Positions 7,049 to 15,015 of a stretch of 42,468 bases of DNA are shown piece after piece. The stretch lies in assembly GCA_030425545.1 (NCBI GenBank), contig JAUIAC010000018.1, forward strand, positions 1-42,468. The letters are read 5' to 3'. Position numbers and translations under genes: made by a program. Under the pieces are notes generated by a model. That model had not been told where the DNA came from and searched no databases. It worked only from the letters and a program-made list of their open reading frames with translations. The stretch comes from a bacterium. GTDB taxonomy: Bacteria > Myxococcota_A > UBA9042. Every line of letters starts with the position of its first letter. Position 1 is the first letter of the stretch.

Positions 7049-10000
7049 CTAGTAGTAGCCGTTCGAGATCTGCACCTGGAAGTTGCTGCACACCGGACCC
7101 ACGCCCGTCTTGTAGTGGACGTTGATGTAGTAGTACGCCGACTGGCTCTTGCACTGGTTGTAGCCAGGGATGCCGGGGCCCGTGGAGCCGTTCTTGGTGG
7201 TGCACTTACACTCACCGCCCTTGACGGGGTAGGGCGTGTAGTACTTCGACCCCTTGCGCTTGCCGACGAACGACTTCGGTCCGGAGGTCGAGCCGTAGAA
7301 GTCCACCTTGTAGCGGTGCTCCGTCTCGTCCTTACAGATAAGGCTCGAGCCAGAGCAGCTGCCGCGGTAGACGTCCATGCGGAAGACGTCGCCCGGGTTC
7401 TGCGTGAAGCGGATGCGCACGTCGTAGTTGTCACACGCGTTGTAGTCGGTCGAGTCCTGCATGTAGACTCGGTACCACTGCCCGGTCTCGCCCGGCATCA
7501 GGTTGCCGGACACGTAGGTCAGCTTCTTGTCGATGTCCTTCATGGTCGACAGGATGATCGGCTTGGAGCACGACCCGCCAGCGCCGCCGTAGTTGCCGTC
7601 CGCGCCGCACTCGCAGCCCGTGCTGTATTTCTTGTCGAGGTCGAAGTAGCCGTACTTGCACTGGTTGATCGCGCATGAGGGCGACTTGCAGGTGACGGAC
7701 GCGTTCTTCACCGCAGCGCAGGACGCCGAGGCGCCGTCGTCCTTGACCTTGTCGCAGTCGTCGTCGACGCCGTTGCACAGCTCCTTGGCCTTGGGCTTGA
7801 TCGAGGCGTTGCCGTCGTTGCAGTCGCCCGACAGCTTCGCCGTGTGCTTGGTGGCCGCGTCGCCGTTGCACAGGCAGCGTGGGCCGCCGGTGCCGTAGCC
7901 GTCCTTGTCGCCGTCGTAGAAGTACTGCTGGCACGAGAGGCTGTTCTCCTCGTCGGTCTTGCCGTCGCAGTTGTCGTCGATGCCGTTGGTCACGCAGTTG
8001 TCCTGCACGCCCGGCTTCACCGCGCCGCTGGCGTCGTCGCAGTCGCCGGCCTTCACCGCGGTGTACTTCAGGGTGGTGTTCGCCTTGCACAGGCACAGCG
8101 GCTTGCTGCCCTTGGCGCCGTAGCCGTCCTTGTCGCCGTCCTTGTAGAAGGGCGAGCAGCCGATGGCGTTGACGTCGTTGTTGTCGTTGTTGCAGTTGTC
8201 GTCTCCCGAGGTCAGGCACGACTCCTGCTTGCTCGGGTTCACGCTGCCGTTGAGGTCCTCGCAGTCGCCGCCCTTGGTGGCCGTCAGCTTCTGCGGGATC
8301 TTCGGCGCGCACATGCACACCGCGGGCTTGGTCTTGTCGCCAAAGCCGTCGCCGTCCGCGTCGGTGTAGAAGTTCAGGCAGCCCTTGGCGCCGACGTTGT
8401 TGGGGTCGTCGTCGCAGTTGTCGTCGTAGGGCGTCGCGCACGACTCCTTGGCGTTCGGGTGCACGTTCTTCTTCTTGTCGTCGCAGTCGTCGGCCTTGGG
8501 GGCGGTGTACTTGCCGACCACGTCCGCAGCACACAGGCACTTGGCGGTGGTGTCTTCCTTGCCCGCGCCGTCGCCGTCGCCGTCGAAGTAGAAGGCCTTG
8601 CACTTGAGGGCGTCCTGCTCCTCGGCCTTGCCGCTACAGTTCTCGTCGGTCGCCTTGGCGTCGCAGATCTCCTGTGCCCCCGGGTTCACCGACTTCACGT
8701 CGTCGTCGCAGTCGCCGCCGCCCTTGGGGCACGCCTTGGGCTTGCCCTTGGTGGTCAGCTTCTCGTCGCAGTAGCCGTCGCCGTCCCCGTCGCAGGACTC
8801 GTCGGTGGCGCCGCTGCAGTTGTTGTCGAGGTCGTCGCAGAGCGACTCGTCCTTCGCGTTGGAGAAGGTGGCGTCGTGCTTGAGGTACACGCTGTCGTTG
8901 CAGAGGCCCCAGGCGCCCTTGACACACAGCGCGGCGGGCTTCTTCGCGCCCTTGCACACGCCCTTCTGGTTCTCACAGGTCGGCGCGTTCTTGGTGAGGT
9001 CGGCCTCGTCCGCGGCGTCGGTCTTGCCGTCGCAGTCGTCGTCCACGCCGTTGCACAGCTCGTCGGCCACCGGTGACACGGTCTTGTCGCTGTCGTCGCA
9101 GTCGCCCTTGCCCTTGGCGCACACCTTGGGCTGCCCCACGACCACGGCCTGGGCGTCGCACACGCCGTCGCCGTCCTTGTCGCAGCCGTTGTCCGTGACG
9201 CCGTCGCAGTCGTCGTCGACGTCGTTACACAGCTCCGGCGCCTTGGGGTACACCGCCTTGTTGGCGTCGTTGCAGTCCGGCCCTGCGACCTTGCACACGC
9301 TCGGCGTGCCCACCACCGTCATGTCCTTGTCGCAGTGGCCGTCGCCGTCGTCGTCGCAGCCTTCGTCGACCTGCCCGTCGCAGTCGTTGTCCAGGTCGTC
9401 GCAGACCTCGGTCGTGGCCTGGCTCTGGCCTCCGTCGGGATCCGTCGAGCAGGCGACCCCCTTGGCGTTGGCCGCGCAGACGACCACGCCGGCCCCGCAC
9501 GCGCCGATGCCGTCGCAGGGCGCACCCACGGCCAGCTTGGCGCTGCCGTAGACGAAGGACTCGTCGGTCAGCCCGTCACAGTCGTTGTCCTTGCCGTCGC
9601 AGGTGGTCTCCGACACGTCTTCGTAGTTCGGCACCGCGCTGTATTCGCAGTTCCACTGGCCGATCTTGCAGCTCGCGGCGACCTTGTCGGCGGTGCACAC
9701 GCCCGTCAGCTTGCAGTCCGAGTCGGTCACCGTGAGGTTCTCGTCGGTCTCGCCGTTGCAGTTGTCGTCGATGAAGTTGCAGGTCTCCTTCTTCGACTTG
9801 CCGCTGTTGTCGCAGGTGGCGCCGCTGCCGTCGGCCTTGCACACCACCAGGCCGCCCGTGCACGCGCCGGAGCCGCAGGCCGCGCCGAGCGCCTTCATCA
9901 CCCCGCCGTCGTTGAAGCCGTGACCTTCGTCGGTGTCGCCGTCGCAGTCGTCGTCCTTCATGTTGCACAGCTCGACCACCGCGGGCACGGCCGTGCAGGC

Positions 10001-10801
10001 GCCCAGGCCAGCGCTGGTGCACACGCGAGAGCCCCAGCAGGTGCCCTTGTCGTTGTGCACCGAGCACGTCGTCGCGGCCTTCTCGAGCTTGCCCCAGTCG
10101 TTGCACTTGCACGTGGTGCCGACGTCGGGGACGCACTGCTGCGTCTTTCCCTCGGCCAGGTCGAGCTCCTTGCAGCTGTAGCCGGTCGGGCATCCGACGC
10201 CGTCGCCACAGGGCGCGGTGCAGAACGAGCCGACGGTGCCGCCCGCGCCGTCTTGCATCGGCAGGCAGCGCGCCGCGCCCTTGGTGATGCCGACGTGATC
10301 GCAGTCACTCTCCTGCTCACAGGGCTGGCACAGCGTGGTGTCCGTGGGCGCGCAGAGGTAGACCAGGTCGCCGCTCTCGCCGGTCTGGACGCACTTGAAG
10401 CCACCCGGGCAGCTCTCCAGGCAGGTCTTCGTGCAGATCTTGCCGTCCGGCCCCTGGAGGCAGTAGCCGGTGTCGCACTCGTCGTTGTCCTTGCACGGGC
10501 AGTTGAACCCGCCGCTGCCTTCGCACTGGCTGCTGCCCGTGGTGTCGCCGCCCGCGTCGCCAGCGGCCACGTCGGGCGCCGACGTGTCCGTGCCCGTGGT
10601 GTCCGCGCCGGTCGTGTCCTGAGCCGCCGTGTCGGGCTGGAAGAGGATGTCGCCGCTGGCGGTGTCCGTCACCACGTTGCCCGTGTCGGCCTGGACGTCG
10701 GGCGTCGTGTTGCCTGCGTTGTCTTCCGCAGGGGTGCCGCAGCCCGTGGCCAACGCCAAAGCACAGATCATGGACAGACTGGTGAGGTGCCGAAGCATCA
10801 T
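7049..10801 (-). CDS. Giant MopE-like Cys/Asp-rich repeat lipoprotein
   Basis: I start at the ATG at 10801, which follows AGGAGGAA and gives a signal sequence ending LALATGC, a good lipobox; an in-frame start further upstream lacks these. The 1250-residue product has an Asp/Thr-rich linker (about residues 25-85), then Cys-rich EGF-like segments, then about twelve repeats of the type ELCNGVDDDCDGKTD, often followed by DGDGDG-type acidic loops. This is the MopE/SpiDaP metal-binding-like repeat (PF11617), known from copper-binding surface proteins and common in Myxococcota. The last 200 residues form a non-repetitive, Tyr-rich domain ending NGYY with tandem TAG stops. It is probably a surface-anchored, Ca- or Cu-binding, disulfide-rich protein; partner and ligand are unknown. 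Confidence 0.88.
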   Translation of the reverse strand: MMLRHLTSLSMICALALATGCGTPAEDNAGNTTPDVQADTGNVVTDTASGDILFQPDTAAQDTTGADTTGTDTSAPDVAAGDAGGDTTGSSQCEGSGGFNCPCKDNDECDTGYCLQGPDGKICTKTCLESCPGGFKCVQTGESGDLVYLCAPTDTTLCQPCEQESDCDHVGITKGAARCLPMQDGAGGTVGSFCTAPCGDGVGCPTGYSCKELDLAEGKTQQCVPDVGTTCKCNDWGKLEKAATTCSVHNDKGTCWGSRVCTSAGLGACTAVPAVVELCNMKDDDCDGDTDEGHGFNDGGVMKALGAACGSGACTGGLVVCKADGSGATCDNSGKSKKETCNFIDDNCNGETDENLTVTDSDCKLTGVCTADKVAASCKIGQWNCEYSAVPNYEDVSETTCDGKDNDCDGLTDESFVYGSAKLAVGAPCDGIGACGAGVVVCAANAKGVACSTDPDGGQSQATTEVCDDLDNDCDGQVDEGCDDDGDGHCDKDMTVVGTPSVCKVAGPDCNDANKAVYPKAPELCNDVDDDCDGVTDNGCDKDGDGVCDAQAVVVGQPKVCAKGKGDCDDSDKTVSPVADELCNGVDDDCDGKTDAADEADLTKNAPTCENQKGVCKGAKKPAALCVKGAWGLCNDSVYLKHDATFSNAKDESLCDDLDNNCSGATDESCDGDGDGYCDEKLTTKGKPKACPKGGGDCDDDVKSVNPGAQEICDAKATDENCSGKAEEQDALKCKAFYFDGDGDGAGKEDTTAKCLCAADVVGKYTAPKADDCDDKKKNVHPNAKESCATPYDDNCDDDPNNVGAKGCLNFYTDADGDGFGDKTKPAVCMCAPKIPQKLTATKGGDCEDLNGSVNPSKQESCLTSGDDNCNNDNNDVNAIGCSPFYKDGDKDGYGAKGSKPLCLCKANTTLKYTAVKAGDCDDASGAVKPGVQDNCVTNGIDDNCDGKTDEENSLSCQQYFYDGDKDGYGTGGPRCLCNGDAATKHTAKLSGDCNDGNASIKPKAKELCNGVDDDCDKVKDDGASASCAAVKNASVTCKSPSCAINQCKYGYFDLDKKYSTGCECGADGNYGGAGGSCSKPIILSTMKDIDKKLTYVSGNLMPGETGQWYRVYMQDSTDYNACDNYDVRIRFTQNPGDVFRMDVYRGSCSGSSLICKDETEHRYKVDFYGSTSGPKSFVGKRKGSKYYTPYPVKGGECKCTTKNGSTGPGIPGYNQCKSQSAYYYINVHYKTGVGPVCSNFQVQISNGYY

Positions 10802-11006
10802 CGCGCTTCCTCCTGCAGTGGCCCGGATTTGGGCGCTGGCGGACGGACGTCGCGGACGATAGCAGATCCGCTCCTGTGCGTGCACGTGCAATCGCGTGCC
10901 TGGGAGCGGCCTGGACGGGCAGGGCCACGCGTTGGACCGGAGCCGGCGCGGCTCGAGCGCCGGCGCCGCGCGCCAAGCCGGAGCGCGCGGCGTGCACGCG
11001 GCGCCG

Positions 11007-11050
11007 CCGGTGCGACGGCGCCGGTGCGACGGCGCCGGTGCGACGGCGCC
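11007..11050. repeat. 14-bp GC-rich tandem repeat, three copies
   Basis: The unit CCGGTGCGACGGCG occurs three times in perfect tandem (11007, 11021, 11035) and ends with CC. It lies about 205 bases upstream of the giant lipoprotein start and next to the palindrome cluster. No coding frame with protein features crosses it. Function unknown; slippage expansion is the simplest origin. Confidence 0.85.
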
Positions 11051-11070
11051 GCGTGCGCCTGGTCTCGAGT

Positions 11071-11230
11071 CTAGCAGACTGCGGCGAAATTGATTGTCGC
11101 CGCAATCTGCTAGGTTTTCTGTCTCTTAGGGGGGCTACGAGCGCCCCCAGCCACGGCAAGCCGTGGCTTCCCCTTCCCAGCAGACTGACCGGCGTGGCCG
11201 CAAGAACGGCGAGAAGGCGCAGTCTGCTAG
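11071..11230. repeat. 160-bp palindromic element with inverted terminal repeats
   Basis: The outer ends CTAGCAGACTGC (11071-11082) and GCAGTCTGCTAG (11219-11230) are perfect 12-bp inverted repeats. Inside, a 17-bp inverted repeat with one mismatch (11071-11087 with 11097-11113) forms a hairpin with a 9-nt AT-rich loop, followed by AGGTTTTCT. Two more hairpins follow: a G-run/C-run stem at about 11130-11148 and a perfect 9-bp stem at 11149-11168 (AGCCACGGC-AA-GCCGTGGCT). The 9-mer AGCAGACTG recurs at 11179-11187. Short non-coding mobile (MITE/REP-like) DNA, a structured RNA or a terminator cluster are possible. No clear target duplication was seen. Confidence 0.6.
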
Positions 11231-11233
11231 GGT

Positions 11234-11251
11234 CGCTGGCAGGGGCCAGCG
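11234..11251 (-). terminator. Hairpin after the HU gene
   Basis: CGCTGGC/GCCAGCG forms a perfect 7-bp stem with a four-base loop, 12 bases past the HU stop codon on the minus strand. There is no T-run, so it is only a candidate terminator or 3'-end stabiliser. It abuts the palindromic element at 11071-11230. Confidence 0.4.
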
Positions 11252-11263
11252 CGGTCGTGTGGG

Positions 11264-11551
11264 CTACTCCTCGAGTCGGCCCCGCAGGGTCTTGCCCACC
11301 TTGAAGTAGGCCGCGGTCCGGCTGGGGATGGTCAGCCGGTCTCCCGTGGACGGGTTGGTGCCCACGCGCTCGGCGCGTGTCTTGGTCATGAAGGTGCCGA
11401 AGCCCGGCAGGGTGACCTTGCCGCCCTCGGTGAGCTCGTTTGCGACGATGCCGTCGTCGGCGTCGAAGAGCAGGGTGAGGATCTCATTTGCGCGGACTCG
11501 GCTCATGCCGGAACGCCAGGCCAACTGGGTCGCGAGCTGCTTCTTGTTCAT
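11264..11551 (-). CDS. HU-family DNA-binding protein
   Basis: A 95-residue protein starting MNKKQLATQLAWRSGMSR at the ATG at 11551, which has GAGGAGG about 9 bases upstream. A longer open frame runs upstream but has no such support. The sequence shows the two N-terminal helices of the HU/IHF fold and the beta-arm segment GKVTLPGFGTFMTKTRAERVGTNPSTGDRLTIPSRTA. The family's PGFGxF and R-x-G-x-NP-x-T-G signatures are present; the Pro in NPSTG is the one that intercalates in DNA. It should bend and compact DNA as a homodimer. Whether it is HU or an IHF-like paralogue cannot be told from sequence alone. Confidence 0.93.
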   Translation of the reverse strand: MNKKQLATQLAWRSGMSRVRANEILTLLFDADDGIVANELTEGGKVTLPGFGTFMTKTRAERVGTNPSTGDRLTIPSRTAAYFKVGKTLRGRLEE

Positions 11552-11841
11552 GGGACGGACCTCCTCGAAGGGCCGGCGGATCGCGTTCGCACGCATGTTT
11601 GGGGGGAGTCGGTGCCAGCCCGACGAACAGATGCTGCATGACGCAATTTGGGTGCGTGACAAAGTTGAACGGGCCCAAGAACCCGGAATGTTTGGCAGGT
11701 GTGAACGCAAGCCCGACCGCCACGCCACCGCACAAAAGGCGGGTTCCTGCGTCCCACCGGGCTCCTGGGCGCTGCGAGCGCGTTGCCAACACGCTGGGAG
11801 CGGCCGCCCAACCTGGACGCAAAATGGGGGGGCCGTGGCGC
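11552..11841. other. Intergenic region upstream of HU
   Basis: This 290-bp stretch between the HU start and the end of the outer-membrane protein gene (both on the minus strand) has no supported gene. It is less GC-rich than its surroundings near 11625-11670, where the minus strand reads TTTGTCA followed by an AT-rich stretch. This is the most likely place for the HU promoter, but no convincing -10 box was found. Confidence 0.4.
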
Positions 11842-12573
11842 TCAGATGTTGGTGGTGTAGGGGAAGCGCACGTGGAACTTCAGCCACAGCTGACCCATGA
11901 ACCACAGGCTCTGGTCCAATCCGGCCGCGTCGAGCGTGGGGAGCTCGAACACGCCGGCGCCGATCGGCTGCGGGATGTAGAGCTGCGCCGACCAGCCGAA
12001 GGACATCAGGAAGTTGTCGGTGATCGGGATCTCCACCGAGGGGCCGATGTCGAGCCCGGGCCGCAGGAAGTGCATGGTGCCGCCGCCGACGCCGAACTCC
12101 GCGTTGTCCGAGTGCAGAAAGGCATAGGTCACGATGAGCCCCGCGGTCAGGTCGACGTTCACCGCCCCCTCCGCGAGCGGGATGCCGAGCCCGATGAACC
12201 GCCACGTAGCGCCGTACATGCCCGTGGCGCCGAGCTTGGGGCTGATCAGCAGGCTGTCCGGGAGCAGGGCGGTCGGGCGGTAGCGGAACTCCTGCATGCG
12301 CAGGGCCATCGGTCGGTACTGCTTGGGCACACGCTTGATGTGCTTGCGAATCAGCGCGTTGTTGATGATGGCTGCCAGGCTGATCTTGAGCCCGTAGTGG
12401 CCAGGCGCGTCGGCGAAGGCAGGGCCCACTCCGTGGTAGAACGCAGGACCCACGCCGACGTCCACGGGCACCGTCTCCTGGGCTGCGTGGGAGGGCGATG
12501 CGGCGAAGACGGCCGCGACGCAGGCACACAAAGCGAGCCCCGTGAGGGTTCGAACAGGAGGGTGGCGCGGCAT
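11842..12573 (-). CDS. Predicted outer-membrane/exported protein
   Basis: The ATG at 12573 gives a clear signal peptide of about 30 residues ending SPSHA-AQ, which decides the start; the upstream extension of the frame is Arg/Ala/Pro-rich shadow sequence. The mature part (about 213 residues) has alternating hydrophobic and Gly-rich strands such as GATWRFIGLGIPLAEGAVNVDLTAGLIVTYAF, FGVGGGTMHFLRPGLDIGPSVEIPI and SLWFMGQLWLKFHVRFPYTTNI. This pattern suggests a beta-barrel or periplasmic beta protein in the outer membrane. The first third is instead helical and basic (IRKHIKRVPKQYRP). No named family was recognised. It is divergent from the sulfatase-like gene at 12783. Confidence 0.72.
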   Translation of the reverse strand: MPRHPPVRTLTGLALCACVAAVFAASPSHAAQETVPVDVGVGPAFYHGVGPAFADAPGHYGLKISLAAIINNALIRKHIKRVPKQYRPMALRMQEFRYRPTALLPDSLLISPKLGATGMYGATWRFIGLGIPLAEGAVNVDLTAGLIVTYAFLHSDNAEFGVGGGTMHFLRPGLDIGPSVEIPITDNFLMSFGWSAQLYIPQPIGAGVFELPTLDAAGLDQSLWFMGQLWLKFHVRFPYTTNI

Positions 12574-12782
12574 GGTCGGACTCCCATTGGGCGGGTCGCA
12601 GCGCGCGACGGGGGCTGGCGGTGGACCCTCCCGGACGCGCGTTCGCCGGCATGATGCAGGCGGGCAAGGCGCTGAGCAACGCGGAGGGCTCGAGGTGGCG
12701 ATGCCGAGACGGGCTGGGCACACCCGAGGCCCGCTGACGGGTCGCCCCTCACGCGGGCGCTCGGGGCCGGGGCGGGCTCGCG

Positions 12783-14825
12783 ATGGCTGAGCGACGCGCG
12801 CGTCGAGACGGCGCCAAGACCGGGGCGAGCGCGCGGCCGCACGTCGACTCTGCCGACGCCTTGGGGCGCCCGGGGCCAGGGGTCGGCGACGGGCTGCCCG
12901 CTCTGGAGCTGCGCCGGGGGAGCGCCTCACAGTTCAAAGGGGTTGTCGCGCTGCTTGTGATGTGGCTGTGCACCCGGCTGCTGGCGTGGGTGTGGCTTTG
13001 GGACGCCAGCGAGCGCGCGGCGGTGTACACGTGGGGCACCCCGGCGGGCGATGACGCGGTCTCGGCAGGGCCGGCGCTGCTGGCAGGGCTGGGGTTGTTG
13101 GCCGGACCGGCGCCCTGGGTCGAGGCGGTCCTGGGGCTCGCAGCGGACCTGGGCGCCGTGCTGCTGTGGGTCTCGCTGCGGCGCGCTGCGCCGCGGGCGC
13201 GTTGGCCAGCGTGGGGCGCGGGCGTGGCGCTGGCGCTGCGCGTGCTCGACCTCGGCAGCTGCGTCGCAGCGGGTGCGCACGTCAGCCCGGCGGTGTGGTG
13301 GCACCTGGAGCCCGGCGCGTGGCGGGTCGCCATGGAGGCCGGCGCGCCGGTGTTGGTCGGCCTCGCCCTGGGCGCGGGCTTCGCGGCCACGCGCGCCGCC
13401 CGGCGCGTGGTCGCAACGGAGCGGTCGCGGCGCGGCGCGGGCTGGCTCGCCGCCGCCCTGGCCCTGGGGCTGGTGGCGCCGCCGCTGGTCGCGCCGCGCT
13501 CGCCGGTGCACCTGGGCGGCATGCCCGAGGTCGACGTGCCGCGCAGCTGGCTCACCCACGTCGGCTGGCGCGCTCCGGTGGCTTCGCGCCCGCCGACCGA
13601 CGGAGACCTGGCGAGGTGGCGCGCGCGCGGCTGGCTGCCGCGTCCCGAACTCCAGGGCGCGGCCGCGCCGCCGGACCAGGTGGCCCCGGTCCAGGGGGTG
13701 ATCGTCGTGCTGCTCGAGTCGATGAACGCGGGGTTCTCGGGGGCCTTCGTGTCTGACGCGCCGCTCGACACCCCCGGACTGCGGCGCGTGCGGGCGCGCG
13801 GCGTGACCGTGGGACCCTATGTCACCCAGTCTCGGCCCACCCACAACGGGCTCGTGGCCAGCCTCTGCGGTCTGCTGCCTGGGACCTGGCCCCTCGACGC
13901 CGCGGCCGGTCGGCGGGTCCCCAAGCTCCCCGGATGCCTGCCGCGGCTGGTGCGAGATCGCGGCGGCTCAGCGACCTTCGTGCACGGCGGTCCGCTGGCC
14001 TTCACCGGGCTGGACGTCACGCTGCGCCGCATGGGTTTCGACCGGCTCGTCGGCCGGACGGAGCTCGAGCCGGACGCGGAGCCCGACGACCTCAGCCCCT
14101 GGGGTGTTCATGACCGCGCCGTCTACGACCGCGCCCTGGCGGAGGTGGACCGGCTGGGCCGTGGTGCGCGGCCCTTCGTGCTGGTCGTGAGCACCCTGGA
14201 CGGACACGCCCCCGGCAACCCGCACCCCAGGTGCGCGCTGGCGGCAGGAGCCTCGCTGATGCTGCGCGCGCAGGCGTGCGCCGACAGCGCCCTCGACCGG
14301 TTTGTGCAGGCGCTCGAGGCAAAGGGGGCGCTGTCGTCCACAGCGCTGGTGGTCACGTCCGATCACGCCGCGCCGGCCGCGGTGTCCGAGGCGCTGCTCC
14401 CGCGGACCGCTCGCGGTCGATTTGCCCCGCTGCCGCTCGTCATCGTCGCGCCACGTCTCGTCGCCGGGGCCAGGCACCGCCGGCTGGGAGGACAGCTGGA
14501 CCTCGCGGCCACGGTCGCGCCGCTCCTCGGCCTGCGAGCGCCGCGGGGACAGGACCTGCTCGCGCCGTCGCCCGCCGCCGGGGAGACGTCCCGTGTCCTG
14601 CTGAGTACGAGCGGTCGCCGGTGGGTCGGCGTGAGCACGGCGCGGGCGCGGGCCGAGGCACCCCTGGCTCGCCTCGGGGCGGCGTGCCATCGCGACGGAC
14701 CCCAGGCCGGCTCTGGGCCGCTCGCCTGCGACGCGGCCCGTTTCCTCCGGGCGCTCGACGCGGCTTGGCACACCGACACGCTGACCGCGTTCTTCGGCGC
14801 ACCCGCGGCGCCGGCCAACCCCTGA
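12783..14825 (+). CDS. LTA-synthase-like membrane sulfatase/phosphoglycerol transferase
   Basis: A 680-residue protein with a cytoplasmic leader of about 50 residues, about five hydrophobic segments (near 51-73, 98-133, 143-164, 186-203 and 219-237) and a C-terminal alkaline-phosphatase-superfamily domain. Metal-ligand and catalytic features are visible: Glu312 in VVLLESMN, a likely nucleophile Thr353 in SRPTHNG followed by LxASLCGLLPG, then VSTLDGHAP and VVTSDHA. This architecture matches LtaS/OpgB-type enzymes, which transfer phosphoglycerol or phosphoethanolamine to envelope glycans or lipids on the periplasmic side. In a Gram-negative the acceptor is probably a periplasmic glucan, LPS or lipid rather than lipoteichoic acid. 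The start is uncertain, because the first 50 residues are low-complexity. Confidence 0.8.
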   Translation: MAERRARRDGAKTGASARPHVDSADALGRPGPGVGDGLPALELRRGSASQFKGVVALLVMWLCTRLLAWVWLWDASERAAVYTWGTPAGDDAVSAGPALLAGLGLLAGPAPWVEAVLGLAADLGAVLLWVSLRRAAPRARWPAWGAGVALALRVLDLGSCVAAGAHVSPAVWWHLEPGAWRVAMEAGAPVLVGLALGAGFAATRAARRVVATERSRRGAGWLAAALALGLVAPPLVAPRSPVHLGGMPEVDVPRSWLTHVGWRAPVASRPPTDGDLARWRARGWLPRPELQGAAAPPDQVAPVQGVIVVLLESMNAGFSGAFVSDAPLDTPGLRRVRARGVTVGPYVTQSRPTHNGLVASLCGLLPGTWPLDAAAGRRVPKLPGCLPRLVRDRGGSATFVHGGPLAFTGLDVTLRRMGFDRLVGRTELEPDAEPDDLSPWGVHDRAVYDRALAEVDRLGRGARPFVLVVSTLDGHAPGNPHPRCALAAGASLMLRAQACADSALDRFVQALEAKGALSSTALVVTSDHAAPAAVSEALLPRTARGRFAPLPLVIVAPRLVAGARHRRLGGQLDLAATVAPLLGLRAPRGQDLLAPSPAAGETSRVLLSTSGRRWVGVSTARARAEAPLARLGAACHRDGPQAGSGPLACDAARFLRALDAAWHTDTLTAFFGAPAAPANP

Positions 14826-15015
14826 CCTGCAGCCGGCGCGGTGGGCCGGCGGGCTGGCACGCGCGGGCGTCGCGACCGCGCCGCTGCCGAACGCGGAGCA
14901 CTTGTGTAGAGTGGGGGCGCCTGCCTCTCTCCACGATGTTGCGGCACGCGACCGCGTATCGCAGTGGAACGTGCGACCTCTGACGGCCAGACCGTCGCCT
15001 TGCACCGGACCGATG

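Noticed and set aside
11484-11822. 112-residue minus-strand ORF overlapping the HU gene
   Set aside because: Out of frame with HU, no ribosome site or domain, and composition of a high-GC shadow frame.
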